Of a stretch of DNA of 64,000 nucleotides, positions 1-8,841 are shown one piece after another (within the stretch, counting starts at the first letter, position 1; each line of letters opens with the position of its first letter). The stretch lies in assembly GCA_902805555.1 (NCBI GenBank), contig CADCSY010000027.1:1-64000 (forward strand), in the 5' to 3' direction. The notes under the pieces were generated by a model. The model saw only the letters and a program-made list of their open reading frames with translations, searched no databases and was not told the origin of the DNA. Made by a program: the position numbers and the translations under genes. The stretch is from an uncultured Acidimicrobiales bacterium (GTDB taxonomy: Bacteria > Actinomycetota > Acidimicrobiia > Acidimicrobiales > CADCSY01).

Positions 1-733
<733 letters not shown>

Positions 734-1395
734 TCACATCGGTGGTCACGCCGTCGCGTCGGTGGGAATTGCGTAGGTGCGCCCGCGGTCACCGAGGGGA
801 GTGCGCTGCGAGAGCTGGTCGGTCATCGAGGTGACGTCGAGGAAGATCACCTCCTCTGGCGGCGACAGTTTCGTCACGGGCGCGGTCGGCCAAGATCCTC
901 AACGGCGTTCGCCCGACGACCTGGCGACTTTCTTTCTCCGGCCACCTGCGTCTTCGCAGGCCGGAACAACGGTTCCCGGGTTCCACACCCCGAAGATGCC
1001 GGGCGAGCCCATGCGGGTGCAGCCCAGCCGCGCGAGGCGCGCTACCAGCCAAGAGGAGTGATCCGACCGCCGAGCCCAGAGCAGGCGCCGCGCGCTTCGC
1101 CCGGCTCCCGGTTCGCCACTCATCCCTCGGAGAACCTCGGTCAACCTCCGCCGGAGCAGCCGCGGGCCGGCGACACCACCATCGGCTGCGGTCCGCAGTC
1201 CCCGCCGCGCCAGACGTGCTCCGGCGTGCTCCGGCGTGCCGCGGGTGGACGCGGCCGGGACACCTACGTAGCTCCCACCGATGCGAAGGCGCCGGGACCG
1301 ATGCGACGTTGGCGGTGCCGCAGAACGCCGGATCCACCAGACCTCCAGCCGGCGGCGGCGTAGTCGACCGATGACGTCGAGTCCAGGAGGACCGC

Positions 1396-1566
1396 ATGTC
1401 CCAGCCGGAGAAACACCCGACGCCACAGGGCTGGCAGGTAGCGCGGGGCTGCAGCCAGCTCGGAGCCGACGGGCTCGACCCCGAAGTGGAGGGCCGTCGT
1501 GACGGCGCGAGGACTCGCGCCGTCCTCGCGGCCGCGGGCTCGGTCGATCGGGTGGCCAACCCGTGA
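1396..1566 (+). CDS. putative 56-aa small ORF upstream of and overlapping the ABC ATPase start
   Basis: ATG 1396 with AGGAGG at 1385-1390; stop TGA 1564-1566 overlaps GTG start 1563 (GTGA). MSQPEKHPTPQGWQVARGCSQLGADGLDPEVEGRRDGARTRAVLAAAGSVDRVANP; no family recognised. Confidence 0.4.
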   Translation: MSQPEKHPTPQGWQVARGCSQLGADGLDPEVEGRRDGARTRAVLAAAGSVDRVANP

Positions 1567-2684
1567 GCACGGACACCCTCGGCGCCTCCACGGCCAACAC
1601 CTCCGGGACCGAGACCGCCGTCCGGCTGGTCGACGTCCACAAGACGTACGACGGCGCGACACCGGTCGCCGCCCTGCGCGGCGTGTCCCTGGACTTCGCC
1701 CGCGGCTCGCTGACCGCGGTGATGGGCCAGTCCGGCTCCGGCAAGTCGACGCTGCTCAACGTCGCGGCCGGCCTCGACGTGCCGACCCGCGGCCAGGTCG
1801 TGATCGGCGGCACGGACACCAGCAGCTTCTCGCCCGACGACCTCACCCGGTTCCGGCGCGACAACGTCGGTTTCATCTTCCAGTCGTACAACCTCATCGG
1901 CCATCTCGACGTCCGCACCAACATCGAGCTCCCGCTCGTCCTGGGCGGTCGCACCGCAGACCGCGCCTGGCTCGCGGAGCTCGTCACGACCCTCGGCATC
2001 GCGGGTCTCGAGGACCGCCTGCCCGGCGAGCTGTCCGGAGGGCAGGCCCAGCGGGTGGCCATCGCCCGCGCGCTGATGACCCGCCCCGCGGTGGTCTTCG
2101 CGGACGAGCCGACCGGTGCCCTCGACTCCCGCAGCGGTCAGCAGGTGCTGGAGCTGCTCTGCGACGCCGCCCGCAGGCTCGGCCAGACCGTCGTCGTCGT
2201 CACCCACGACAGCGTCGTCGCCGCTGCGACGGAGCGCGTCGTCTTCTTGTCCGACGGGCTGGTCGTCGACGACGTCAGTGCCCCGACGGCCGAGCAGGTC
2301 GCTTCGCGTCGCGGCGGCGGCCGCCGGGGTCGTCGTGGGCTCCCTCACGTCGTTCGGCCAATCCCACCTCGAGGGCACGCTGAACCCGCTGGTGAACTCC
2401 GCGAGCGCCTGGCTCGTCGTGCCCTTCCTGGTCGGTGCTCTGATGCGCTCGCCGTCGTCGGGGGCGCTGGCCGGCGTCCTCGCATGCTCACTGCAGGTCG
2501 TCGGCTACTTCGTCACGTCCGAGCTCCGAGGCTTCCCGGCGAGCAGCTCCTACGTCGTCTTCTGGATGGTGTGCGCGATCGTCGGCGGACCGGTCTTCGG
2601 TGCCGGCGGGCAGCTCTGGCGGGGCGGACGCGAGCGACTCACAGGTCCGGCATCCACGCTGTTGCCGGCAGTGTTCCTCGCTGA
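1563..2684 (+). CDS. ABC transporter ATP-binding protein (MacB/LolD type); C-terminal part after ~2307 looks out of frame
   Basis: Walker A GQSGSGKST, signature LSGGQAQRVAIARAL, Walker B VVFADEPTGALDS; after APTAEQVA the translation becomes Arg-rich shadow sequence. Confidence 0.85.
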   Translation: MSTDTLGASTANTSGTETAVRLVDVHKTYDGATPVAALRGVSLDFARGSLTAVMGQSGSGKSTLLNVAAGLDVPTRGQVVIGGTDTSSFSPDDLTRFRRDNVGFIFQSYNLIGHLDVRTNIELPLVLGGRTADRAWLAELVTTLGIAGLEDRLPGELSGGQAQRVAIARALMTRPAVVFADEPTGALDSRSGQQVLELLCDAARRLGQTVVVVTHDSVVAAATERVVFLSDGLVVDDVSAPTAEQVASRRGGGRRGRRGLPHVVRPIPPRGHAEPAGELRERLARRALPGRCSDALAVVGGAGRRPRMLTAGRRLLRHVRAPRLPGEQLLRRLLDGVRDRRRTGLRCRRAALAGRTRATHRSGIHAVAGSVPR

Positions 2685-2871
2685 GGGGATCTGGGTCTAC
2701 GGGACGGTGCTCGGCGACGCCGGGAGCGCCGTCCTGTGGTTGGCGATCGGTGTCGCGCTCGCCCTTGTGCTCACGTGGCGGGCGAGGGCGCTGCGGTGGC
2801 TGCCGGTGACCGTGTCCGTCGGCGTCGCATGTGAGGTGCTGCTCACGCAGGTCCTCAGCGAGCCGTTCTGA
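2308..2871 (+). CDS. DUF6518-like multi-pass membrane protein lacking an obvious start codon (5' truncated)
   Basis: Frame of ORF 2116-2871: VAAAAAGVVVGSLTSFGQSHLEGTLNPLVNSASAWLVVPFLVGALMRSP...; several hydrophobic segments; only GTG 2335 is a possible start and it falls inside the first TM segment. Confidence 0.55.
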   Translation, partial: VAAAAAGVVVGSLTSFGQSHLEGTLNPLVNSASAWLVVPFLVGALMRSPSSGALAGVLACSLQVVGYFVTSELRGFPASSSYVVFWMVCAIVGGPVFGAGGQLWRGGRERLTGPASTLLPAVFLAEGIWVYGTVLGDAGSAVLWLAIGVALALVLTWRARALRWLPVTVSVGVACEVLLTQVLSEPF

Positions 2872-2931
2872 GATCCCGCGTCCGCCCGGCCTCTCTGAGG
2901 CCCGGCCGCCAGCGTGGCCTACCTTCCCGAC

Positions 2932-3741
2932 ATGGACGACACCCTCCTGGAGCACCATCGCCGGCACCTCGACGAGCACGGCTACACGATCCTCGAAGAC
3001 GTCATCGACACGGCGCTCGTCGAGGCGATCGCGAGCGACCTGTGCCGCCTCGAGGATGAGCTCGGCATCGTGCCGGCCGGCAACAGCTTCGAGGGGGCAC
3101 GCACCGTCCGCATCTACAACCTGCTGGTGCACGGCCCGTCCTTCGAGGCGATCCCCGTGCACCCCGAGGTGCTCCCCGTGGTGCAGACCGTCCTGGACGC
3201 CGGTTGCCTGGTCTCGTCCCTCTCCTCCATCGCCATCGAGCCGGAGGAGGTGGCACAACCGATCCACGCCGACGATCAGCTCATCCCCATCGCCAAGCCC
3301 CACGTCGCCACGGTCTGCAACACGATGTGGGCCATCACCGACTTCACGGAGCCGAACGGGGCCACCCGGCTCGTCCCCGGCTCCCACAAGGCGGACCGCT
3401 CACCGACCTACGGGCAGCACGTCGACTCGGTGCCGGCCGAGATGTCGCGCGGCAGCGTCCTCGTGTGGCACGGCAGCCTGTGGCACGGAGGTGGAGCGAA
3501 CCGGACCGGCGAGCGGCGGGTCGGTGTGGCCATGAACTACTGCGCGGGTTGGATCCGTCAGCAGGAGAACCAGCAGCTGGGGATCCCACGAGAGCTGGTG
3601 CGGCGCTTCGACCCGACGCTGCGCCGGCTCGTCGGCTACGGCGTCTACAACGGCCTCATCGGCCACATCGACAAGCGCAGCCCCGAGCAGCTCCTCGACG
3701 CGGCCGGTGCGAGCCACGCCATGGTCTGGGACCGCTCCTAG
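2932..3741 (+). CDS. phytanoyl-CoA dioxygenase (PhyH) family protein
   Basis: LDEHGYTILEDVID...QPIHADDQ...NGATRLVPGSHK...WHGSLWHGGGANRT; Fe/2OG HxD...H arrangement. ATG 2932 preferred to GTG 2914 because TACCTT sits 6 nt upstream. Confidence 0.85.
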   Translation: MDDTLLEHHRRHLDEHGYTILEDVIDTALVEAIASDLCRLEDELGIVPAGNSFEGARTVRIYNLLVHGPSFEAIPVHPEVLPVVQTVLDAGCLVSSLSSIAIEPEEVAQPIHADDQLIPIAKPHVATVCNTMWAITDFTEPNGATRLVPGSHKADRSPTYGQHVDSVPAEMSRGSVLVWHGSLWHGGGANRTGERRVGVAMNYCAGWIRQQENQQLGIPRELVRRFDPTLRRLVGYGVYNGLIGHIDKRSPEQLLDAAGASHAMVWDRS

Positions 3742-3818
3742 GCGTCCTCGGCCGGCACGGTGACGTGGTGCAGGGCGCTCTGGTAGGACCGTCTCGGACG
3801 CGACGAGGAGGGGGAGGC

Positions 3819-5519
3819 GTGGGAGCCGAGGCAGCGGGCAGCACGAGCACGGGTGAGGAGCAGGCCGCCGAGGTGGCCGGGACAGCCGGAGGGGCCCCGG
3901 TGGTCGACCACTTCGCCAGCCTCTGGGAGCGCATCGCCGACGCCATCCCCGAGGCCCCTGCCGTCGTCCAGGGGCAGGTGCGCCGGAGCTGGGGCGAGCT
4001 GGAGGCGAGGGCGGCTCGGCTCGCCGGCGCCCTGCAGGCGTCCGGGTTGGGGGAGGGGAGCAAGGTCGGGCTGTTCCTCTACAACGGTCCTGAGTACATC
4101 GAGGCGACGTTCGCCGCCCTCAAGATCCGGGCCGTCCCGGTGAACGTGAACTACCGGTACCTCGACGAGGAGCTCCACTACCTGCTCGACAACGCCGACG
4201 CCGAGGCCGTCGTGTTCCACACGAGCCTCGGCGGCCGGATCGCTGCGGTGCAGGAGCGCCTGCCACTGGTCCGGCTGTGGCTGGCGGTGGACGACGGTCC
4301 TCCCGAGCAGGGTGGCCCCGGTGAGGTCGGCGAGCCGTACGAGGAGGTGCTGGCGGCGGCGGGGCCCGCGCCTCGGACCGAGCGCTCGGAGCACGATCTG
4401 ACGCTGCTCTACACCGGCGGCACCACCGGCATGCCGAAGGGGGTCATGGGCGAGGTCGGCAACGGCGTGCGGGCCGGCCTGGCAGGCCTCGGCCCGCTCA
4501 TCGGCATGGCGGCGGCCACGTCGGCGACGGCGGTGGAGGCCGCTGCCCGGCTGCACGCCGAGGGAGCACAGCTCGGCTCCGTCGTCCCGTGCCCCCTCAT
4601 GCACGGCACCGGCATGGGGATCGGGTGCACGCCTGCGCTGTCGCTCGGCGGCAAGGTCGTGCTGCTCGAGGGGAGGGGCTTCGACCCCCGCGAGGTCTGG
4701 TCCCTCGTCGAGCGGGAGCGGGCGACCGGCATCACCGTCGTCGGCGACGTCTTCGCCCGGCCGATGCTGCGGGCCCTCGAGGCACTCGAGGCGGAGGGGG
4801 CCACCCCCGACCTCTCGAGCCTCGCCCTCATCGCCTCGGCCGGGGCCATGTTCTCGACCGAGGTGAAGGACGCGCTGTGCGAGCGCATCCCGACCATGGT
4901 CATCGCCGATCTGATGGCTGCCAGTGAGGGCGCGATGGGCCAGTCGATCCACCACCGTGGCTCCTCGTCGACGACGGGCCGGTTCTCGGTCGGGACGCAG
5001 ACCAAGGTGTTCGACGAGGACGACCGCGAGGTCGAGCCGGGCTCGGGCGCCGTCGGCCGTGTCGCGGTGGCCGGGGGCATACCGCTCGGCTACTACAAGG
5101 ACCCGGAGAAGACCGCCGCCACCTTCCGGGAGGTGCAGGGGACCCGCTACAGCTTCCCCGGGGACTGGGCCACGGTCGAGGCGGACGGGACGATCACCCT
5201 CCTCGGCCGCGGCTCGCAGGTCGTGAACACCGGCGGCGAGAAGGTGTTCGCCGAGGAGGTCGAGGAGGTCGTCAAGACGCACGAAGCCGTCGACGACTGC
5301 CTCGTCGTGGGGGTGCCCGACGAGACGTTCGGCAACCGGGTGGTGGCGGTGGTGGCCCTGTCCGCCCCCGTCGAGGAGCGCGACCTCATCGCCCACACCA
5401 AGGCACACCTCGCCTCGTTCAAGGCGCCCAGGCAGGTGGTGGTGGCCGAGCGGGTGCCGCGCTTCCCCAACGGCAAGGCCGACTACAAGGCCGCCAAGGC
5501 GGTGGCCGAAGGAGCCTGA
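3819..5519 (+). CDS. AMP-dependent acyl-CoA synthetase (FadD-like)
   Basis: LLYTGGTTGMPKGV AMP-binding motif; GDWATVEADGTITLLGRGSQVVNTGGEKVFAEEVEE; PNGKADYK C-terminal Lys motif. GTG 3819 preceded by a GAGGAGGGGGAGG-like SD. Confidence 0.92.
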   Translation: MGAEAAGSTSTGEEQAAEVAGTAGGAPVVDHFASLWERIADAIPEAPAVVQGQVRRSWGELEARAARLAGALQASGLGEGSKVGLFLYNGPEYIEATFAALKIRAVPVNVNYRYLDEELHYLLDNADAEAVVFHTSLGGRIAAVQERLPLVRLWLAVDDGPPEQGGPGEVGEPYEEVLAAAGPAPRTERSEHDLTLLYTGGTTGMPKGVMGEVGNGVRAGLAGLGPLIGMAAATSATAVEAAARLHAEGAQLGSVVPCPLMHGTGMGIGCTPALSLGGKVVLLEGRGFDPREVWSLVERERATGITVVGDVFARPMLRALEALEAEGATPDLSSLALIASAGAMFSTEVKDALCERIPTMVIADLMAASEGAMGQSIHHRGSSSTTGRFSVGTQTKVFDEDDREVEPGSGAVGRVAVAGGIPLGYYKDPEKTAATFREVQGTRYSFPGDWATVEADGTITLLGRGSQVVNTGGEKVFAEEVEEVVKTHEAVDDCLVVGVPDETFGNRVVAVVALSAPVEERDLIAHTKAHLASFKAPRQVVVAERVPRFPNGKADYKAAKAVAEGA

Positions 5520-5690
5520 GCGACGGGGCCGGCCCTCCGGCGAGGGCGCGGTCGAGGCCGGAGCAGCCCGGCCACCCGGTCCGCAGGCGGGCGGCGTGCA
5601 GCGGGGTTCCTCCGGTGGAAGCGCGGCAGCAAGTCGGTAATCTCGATTGCACATCGAGGTCCGTCGATGCTGAGCTGCGAAGGGGTTCCT

Positions 5691-8096
5691 GTGCCCGAGA
5701 CCCAGACCACCGCCCTCCCCGTCCTCCCGTTGCACGCCGGCGTCGTCGGCCCCGCCATGGTGGTGACGATCGCCCTCGACACGCCCGAGGCCCGCACCGC
5801 GGCCGACGCCGCCCTCGCAGGGGTGGGCCGGCTGCTGCTCGTGCCGCAGCTCGACGACCGGTCCTCCCGCATCGGGACGATCGCCAAGATCGAGGACGTC
5901 GCCGACCTCCCCGGCGACCGGCGGGCGCTCGTCGTCCGAGGCCTGCACCGGGCGCGCGTCGGCGCCGGGGTGCCCGGCCAGGGCGCCGGCCTGTGGGTCA
6001 CCGCCGAGCCGATCGAGGACGCCGAGCCGCCGTCGGAGGCGGCGACCACTGCCGCCCGCCGCTACCTGGCCGTCGTCGAGGCCATCCTCGAGCGCCGTGG
6101 CGCGAGCCGGCTGGTCGAGGGGCTGCGCACCCTGACCGACCCGGGCGACATCGCCGACACCTCGCTCTACTCGCCCGAGCTCACCATGGAGCAGCGGGTC
6201 GCCGTCCTGGAGGAGCTCGACGTCGAGGCCCGGCTCGCGCTCGTCCTCGGCTACGCCGAGCGGACCCTGGCCGAGCTGGCCGTGAAGGACGAGGTCAACC
6301 GGTCCGTCGCCGACGGCATGGAGAAGTCGCAGCGCGAGGCCGTCCTGCGCCGCCAGATGGAGGCGATCAGGAGCGAGCTCGGCGAGGGTGGCGCCGACGA
6401 CGTCGAGGGCTACCGGTCCCGCCTGGCGGCCTCGGGCGCCCCCGAGGGGGTGCGCCAGGCCGTGGAGCGCGAGCTCGACAAGCTCGAGCGGACGAGCACC
6501 CAGAGCCCCGAGCACGGCTGGATCGTCACCTGGCTCGACACCGTGCTCGAGCTCCCGTGGGGCCACCGGGCCGACGAGCGCCTCGACCTCGACGCGGCCC
6601 AGGCGACCCTCGACGCCGACCACGCCGGCCTCGACGACGTCAAGGAGCGGATCATGGAGCTGCTGGCGGTCCGCAAGCTCAGGGCCGACCGGGCCGCCAC
6701 CCGCCCCCCCGCCGGGGCGGAGGGCGACGCCGGTGGGCCGGCACCCGGCGGGCGGGGGAGCGGCGCCATCCTCGCCCTCGTGGGTCCTCCCGGAGTCGGC
6801 AAGACCAGCCTCGGTGAGTCCGTGGCCCGCGCCCTCGGCCGACCCTTCGCACGGGTCGCCCTCGGCGGGGTGCGCGACGAGTCCGAGATCCGGGGCCACC
6901 GGCGCACGTACGTCGGCGCCCGACCCGGTCGCTTCGTGCGGGCCCTCACCGAGGCCGGGGCCATGAACCCGGTGCTGCTCCTCGACGAGATCGACAAGGT
7001 GGGCAGCGACTGGCGGGGGGACCCCTCCTCGGCGTTGCTCGAGGTGCTGGACCCGGCCCAGAACCACACGTTCAGGGACCACTACCTCGAGGTCGACCTC
7101 GACCTGTCGGACGTGCTCTTCATCGCCACCGCCAACGTCCTCGACACGATCCCGGGGCCGCTGCTCGACCGGATGGAGGTCGTCCGCCTCGACGGCTACA
7201 CAGAGGACGAGAAGGTCGCCATCGCCGCCGACCACCTCCTCGGCCGCCTGGTGGAGCGGGCCGGTCTCGACCCGGGCGAGGTGACCTTCGACGCCCCTGC
7301 GCTGCGGGCGGTCGCCACCGGCTGGACGCGGGAGGCCGGTGTCCGGGAGCTCGAGCGCCAGCTCGGCCGCATCCTCCGCAAGGTCGCCGCCAAGGTCGCG
7401 TCGGGGACGGTGACGACCCCGTTCGCCGTGGGCGAGGAGGAGGTGCGCTCCCTCCTCGGCCGGCCCCGGTTCGTCCCCGAGGCGCCGGAGCGCACGGCGG
7501 TGCCGGGGGTCGCAACCGGTCTGGCCGTCACCGGCGCCGGCGGGGACGTCCTCTTCGTCGAGACGACGTCGATGGCGGGCGACGCCGGGCTCACGGTGAC
7601 CGGCCAGCTCGGCGACGTCATGAAGGAGTCGGCGGAGATCGCCCGGTCCTTCGTGCGGGCCAACGCCGACGAGCTGGGCCTCGGCACCGAGGCGTTCGAG
7701 GGCAGGCGCTTCCACGTGCACTTCCCGGCGGGCGCGGTCCCCAAGGACGGGCCGTCCGCGGGGGTCACGATGACCACCGCCCTCGTCAGCCTGTTGACGG
7801 GCCGGTCGGTGCGCTCGGCCGTCGGCATGACCGGCGAGGTCACGCTGTCGGGACGGGTGCTCCCCATCGGAGGCGTCAAGCAGAAGGTGCTGGCTGCCCA
7901 CCGTGCGGGTCTGACCGAGGTCATCCTCCCGGCCCGCAACGAGCCCGACCTCGACGACGTGCCGGAGGCGGTCCGGTCGGAGATGACCTTCCACCTGGCC
8001 GCCGACGTGCGCCAGGTGCTGGAGTGGGCGCTGGAGCCTGCCGGCGCTGCGCTCGAGCCTGCCGGTACGACCGGCCAGGAGGCGGTCGCAGCCTGA
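5691..8096 (+). CDS. lon: endopeptidase La (ATP-dependent Lon protease)
   Basis: LALVGPPGVGKTSLGESVARALGRPFARVALGGVRDESEIRGHRRTYVGARPGR; catalytic PKDGPSAGVTM and GGVKQKVLAAHRAG. Start GTG 5691 or ATG 5667. Confidence 0.96.
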   Translation: MPETQTTALPVLPLHAGVVGPAMVVTIALDTPEARTAADAALAGVGRLLLVPQLDDRSSRIGTIAKIEDVADLPGDRRALVVRGLHRARVGAGVPGQGAGLWVTAEPIEDAEPPSEAATTAARRYLAVVEAILERRGASRLVEGLRTLTDPGDIADTSLYSPELTMEQRVAVLEELDVEARLALVLGYAERTLAELAVKDEVNRSVADGMEKSQREAVLRRQMEAIRSELGEGGADDVEGYRSRLAASGAPEGVRQAVERELDKLERTSTQSPEHGWIVTWLDTVLELPWGHRADERLDLDAAQATLDADHAGLDDVKERIMELLAVRKLRADRAATRPPAGAEGDAGGPAPGGRGSGAILALVGPPGVGKTSLGESVARALGRPFARVALGGVRDESEIRGHRRTYVGARPGRFVRALTEAGAMNPVLLLDEIDKVGSDWRGDPSSALLEVLDPAQNHTFRDHYLEVDLDLSDVLFIATANVLDTIPGPLLDRMEVVRLDGYTEDEKVAIAADHLLGRLVERAGLDPGEVTFDAPALRAVATGWTREAGVRELERQLGRILRKVAAKVASGTVTTPFAVGEEEVRSLLGRPRFVPEAPERTAVPGVATGLAVTGAGGDVLFVETTSMAGDAGLTVTGQLGDVMKESAEIARSFVRANADELGLGTEAFEGRRFHVHFPAGAVPKDGPSAGVTMTTALVSLLTGRSVRSAVGMTGEVTLSGRVLPIGGVKQKVLAAHRAGLTEVILPARNEPDLDDVPEAVRSEMTFHLAADVRQVLEWALEPAGAALEPAGTTGQEAVAA

Positions 8097-8101
8097 ACGG
8101 C

Positions 8102-8125
8102 CGGGTCGGGCCCGGGCCCGACCCG
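8102..8125. terminator. perfect 24-bp GC palindrome downstream of lon, possible terminator
   Basis: CGGGTCGGGCCCGGGCCCGACCCG immediately after the lon stop. Confidence 0.6.
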
Positions 8126-8186
8126 CCTCCGACCTGCCAGGGGCCCGATCGGTTTCCCGAGCCTGTCGCTCGGGGAGCCCCTCGGC

Positions 8187-8828
8187 ATGAGGCTCTACGC
8201 AGATGACCCCCGCACGGCTCGACGGCAGATGATCGGCGACGGGCTGCTGCTCGCGTGGATCGTGGTCTGGGTCGAGGTCGGCCAGCGCCTGACGTCGCTG
8301 GTCGACCGCCTCGGGGGGCCGGGTCGCACGCTGGCCACCGCCGGCTCCCGGCTGGAGGACGGCCTGGAGGGTGCGGCGGGAGGGGTCGGGAGGCTCCCGG
8401 TGGTGGGTGGCTCCCTCGAGGACGTCTTCGGCGAGACCGCCGGTGCCGGCAGCTCGCTGCGGGCGGCGGGCACCGAGCAGGCGGAGGTCGCGCACCAGGT
8501 GGGGGTGGCGCTCGGGTTCTTCGTGGCGGGCCTCGCCATCGCCTGGGCGCTCTCCCGCTACCTCCCGGGGCGGCTCCGCTGGATGCGTGACGCTGGTGCC
8601 GCAAGGGCGCTCGTGGTCGACGCCGTCGACCTCCGGCTGTTCGCGCTCCGGGCGGTGGTGAACCGGCCGCTCCACGAGCTGCGCGAGGTGAGCGCGGATC
8701 CGGGCGCCGACTTGGCCGCCGGGCGCTTCGACCGCCTCGCCGCACTCGAGCTGGCCGCTCTCGGGCTGCACCCCCCCGCCGCCCCCCGCGCGGGCGGTGC
8801 ACCGCCCCTCGGCGTCGGGCTGCCCTGA
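8187..8828 (+). CDS. hypothetical membrane protein
   Basis: MRLYADDPRTARRQMIGDGLLLAWIVVWVEVGQRL...; N-terminal TM and a second TM VGVALGFFVAGLAIAWALSRYL. Confidence 0.75.
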   Translation: MRLYADDPRTARRQMIGDGLLLAWIVVWVEVGQRLTSLVDRLGGPGRTLATAGSRLEDGLEGAAGGVGRLPVVGGSLEDVFGETAGAGSSLRAAGTEQAEVAHQVGVALGFFVAGLAIAWALSRYLPGRLRWMRDAGAARALVVDAVDLRLFALRAVVNRPLHELREVSADPGADLAAGRFDRLAALELAALGLHPPAAPRAGGAPPLGVGLP

Positions 8829-8841
8829 GGGTCGGCGCGGC

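Noticed and set aside
746-877. 43-codon minus-strand ORF (VTKLSPPEEVIFLDVTSMTDQLSQRTPLGDRGRTYAIPTDATA)
   Set aside because: Plausible gene remnant but no SD, no recognised family and no supporting context.
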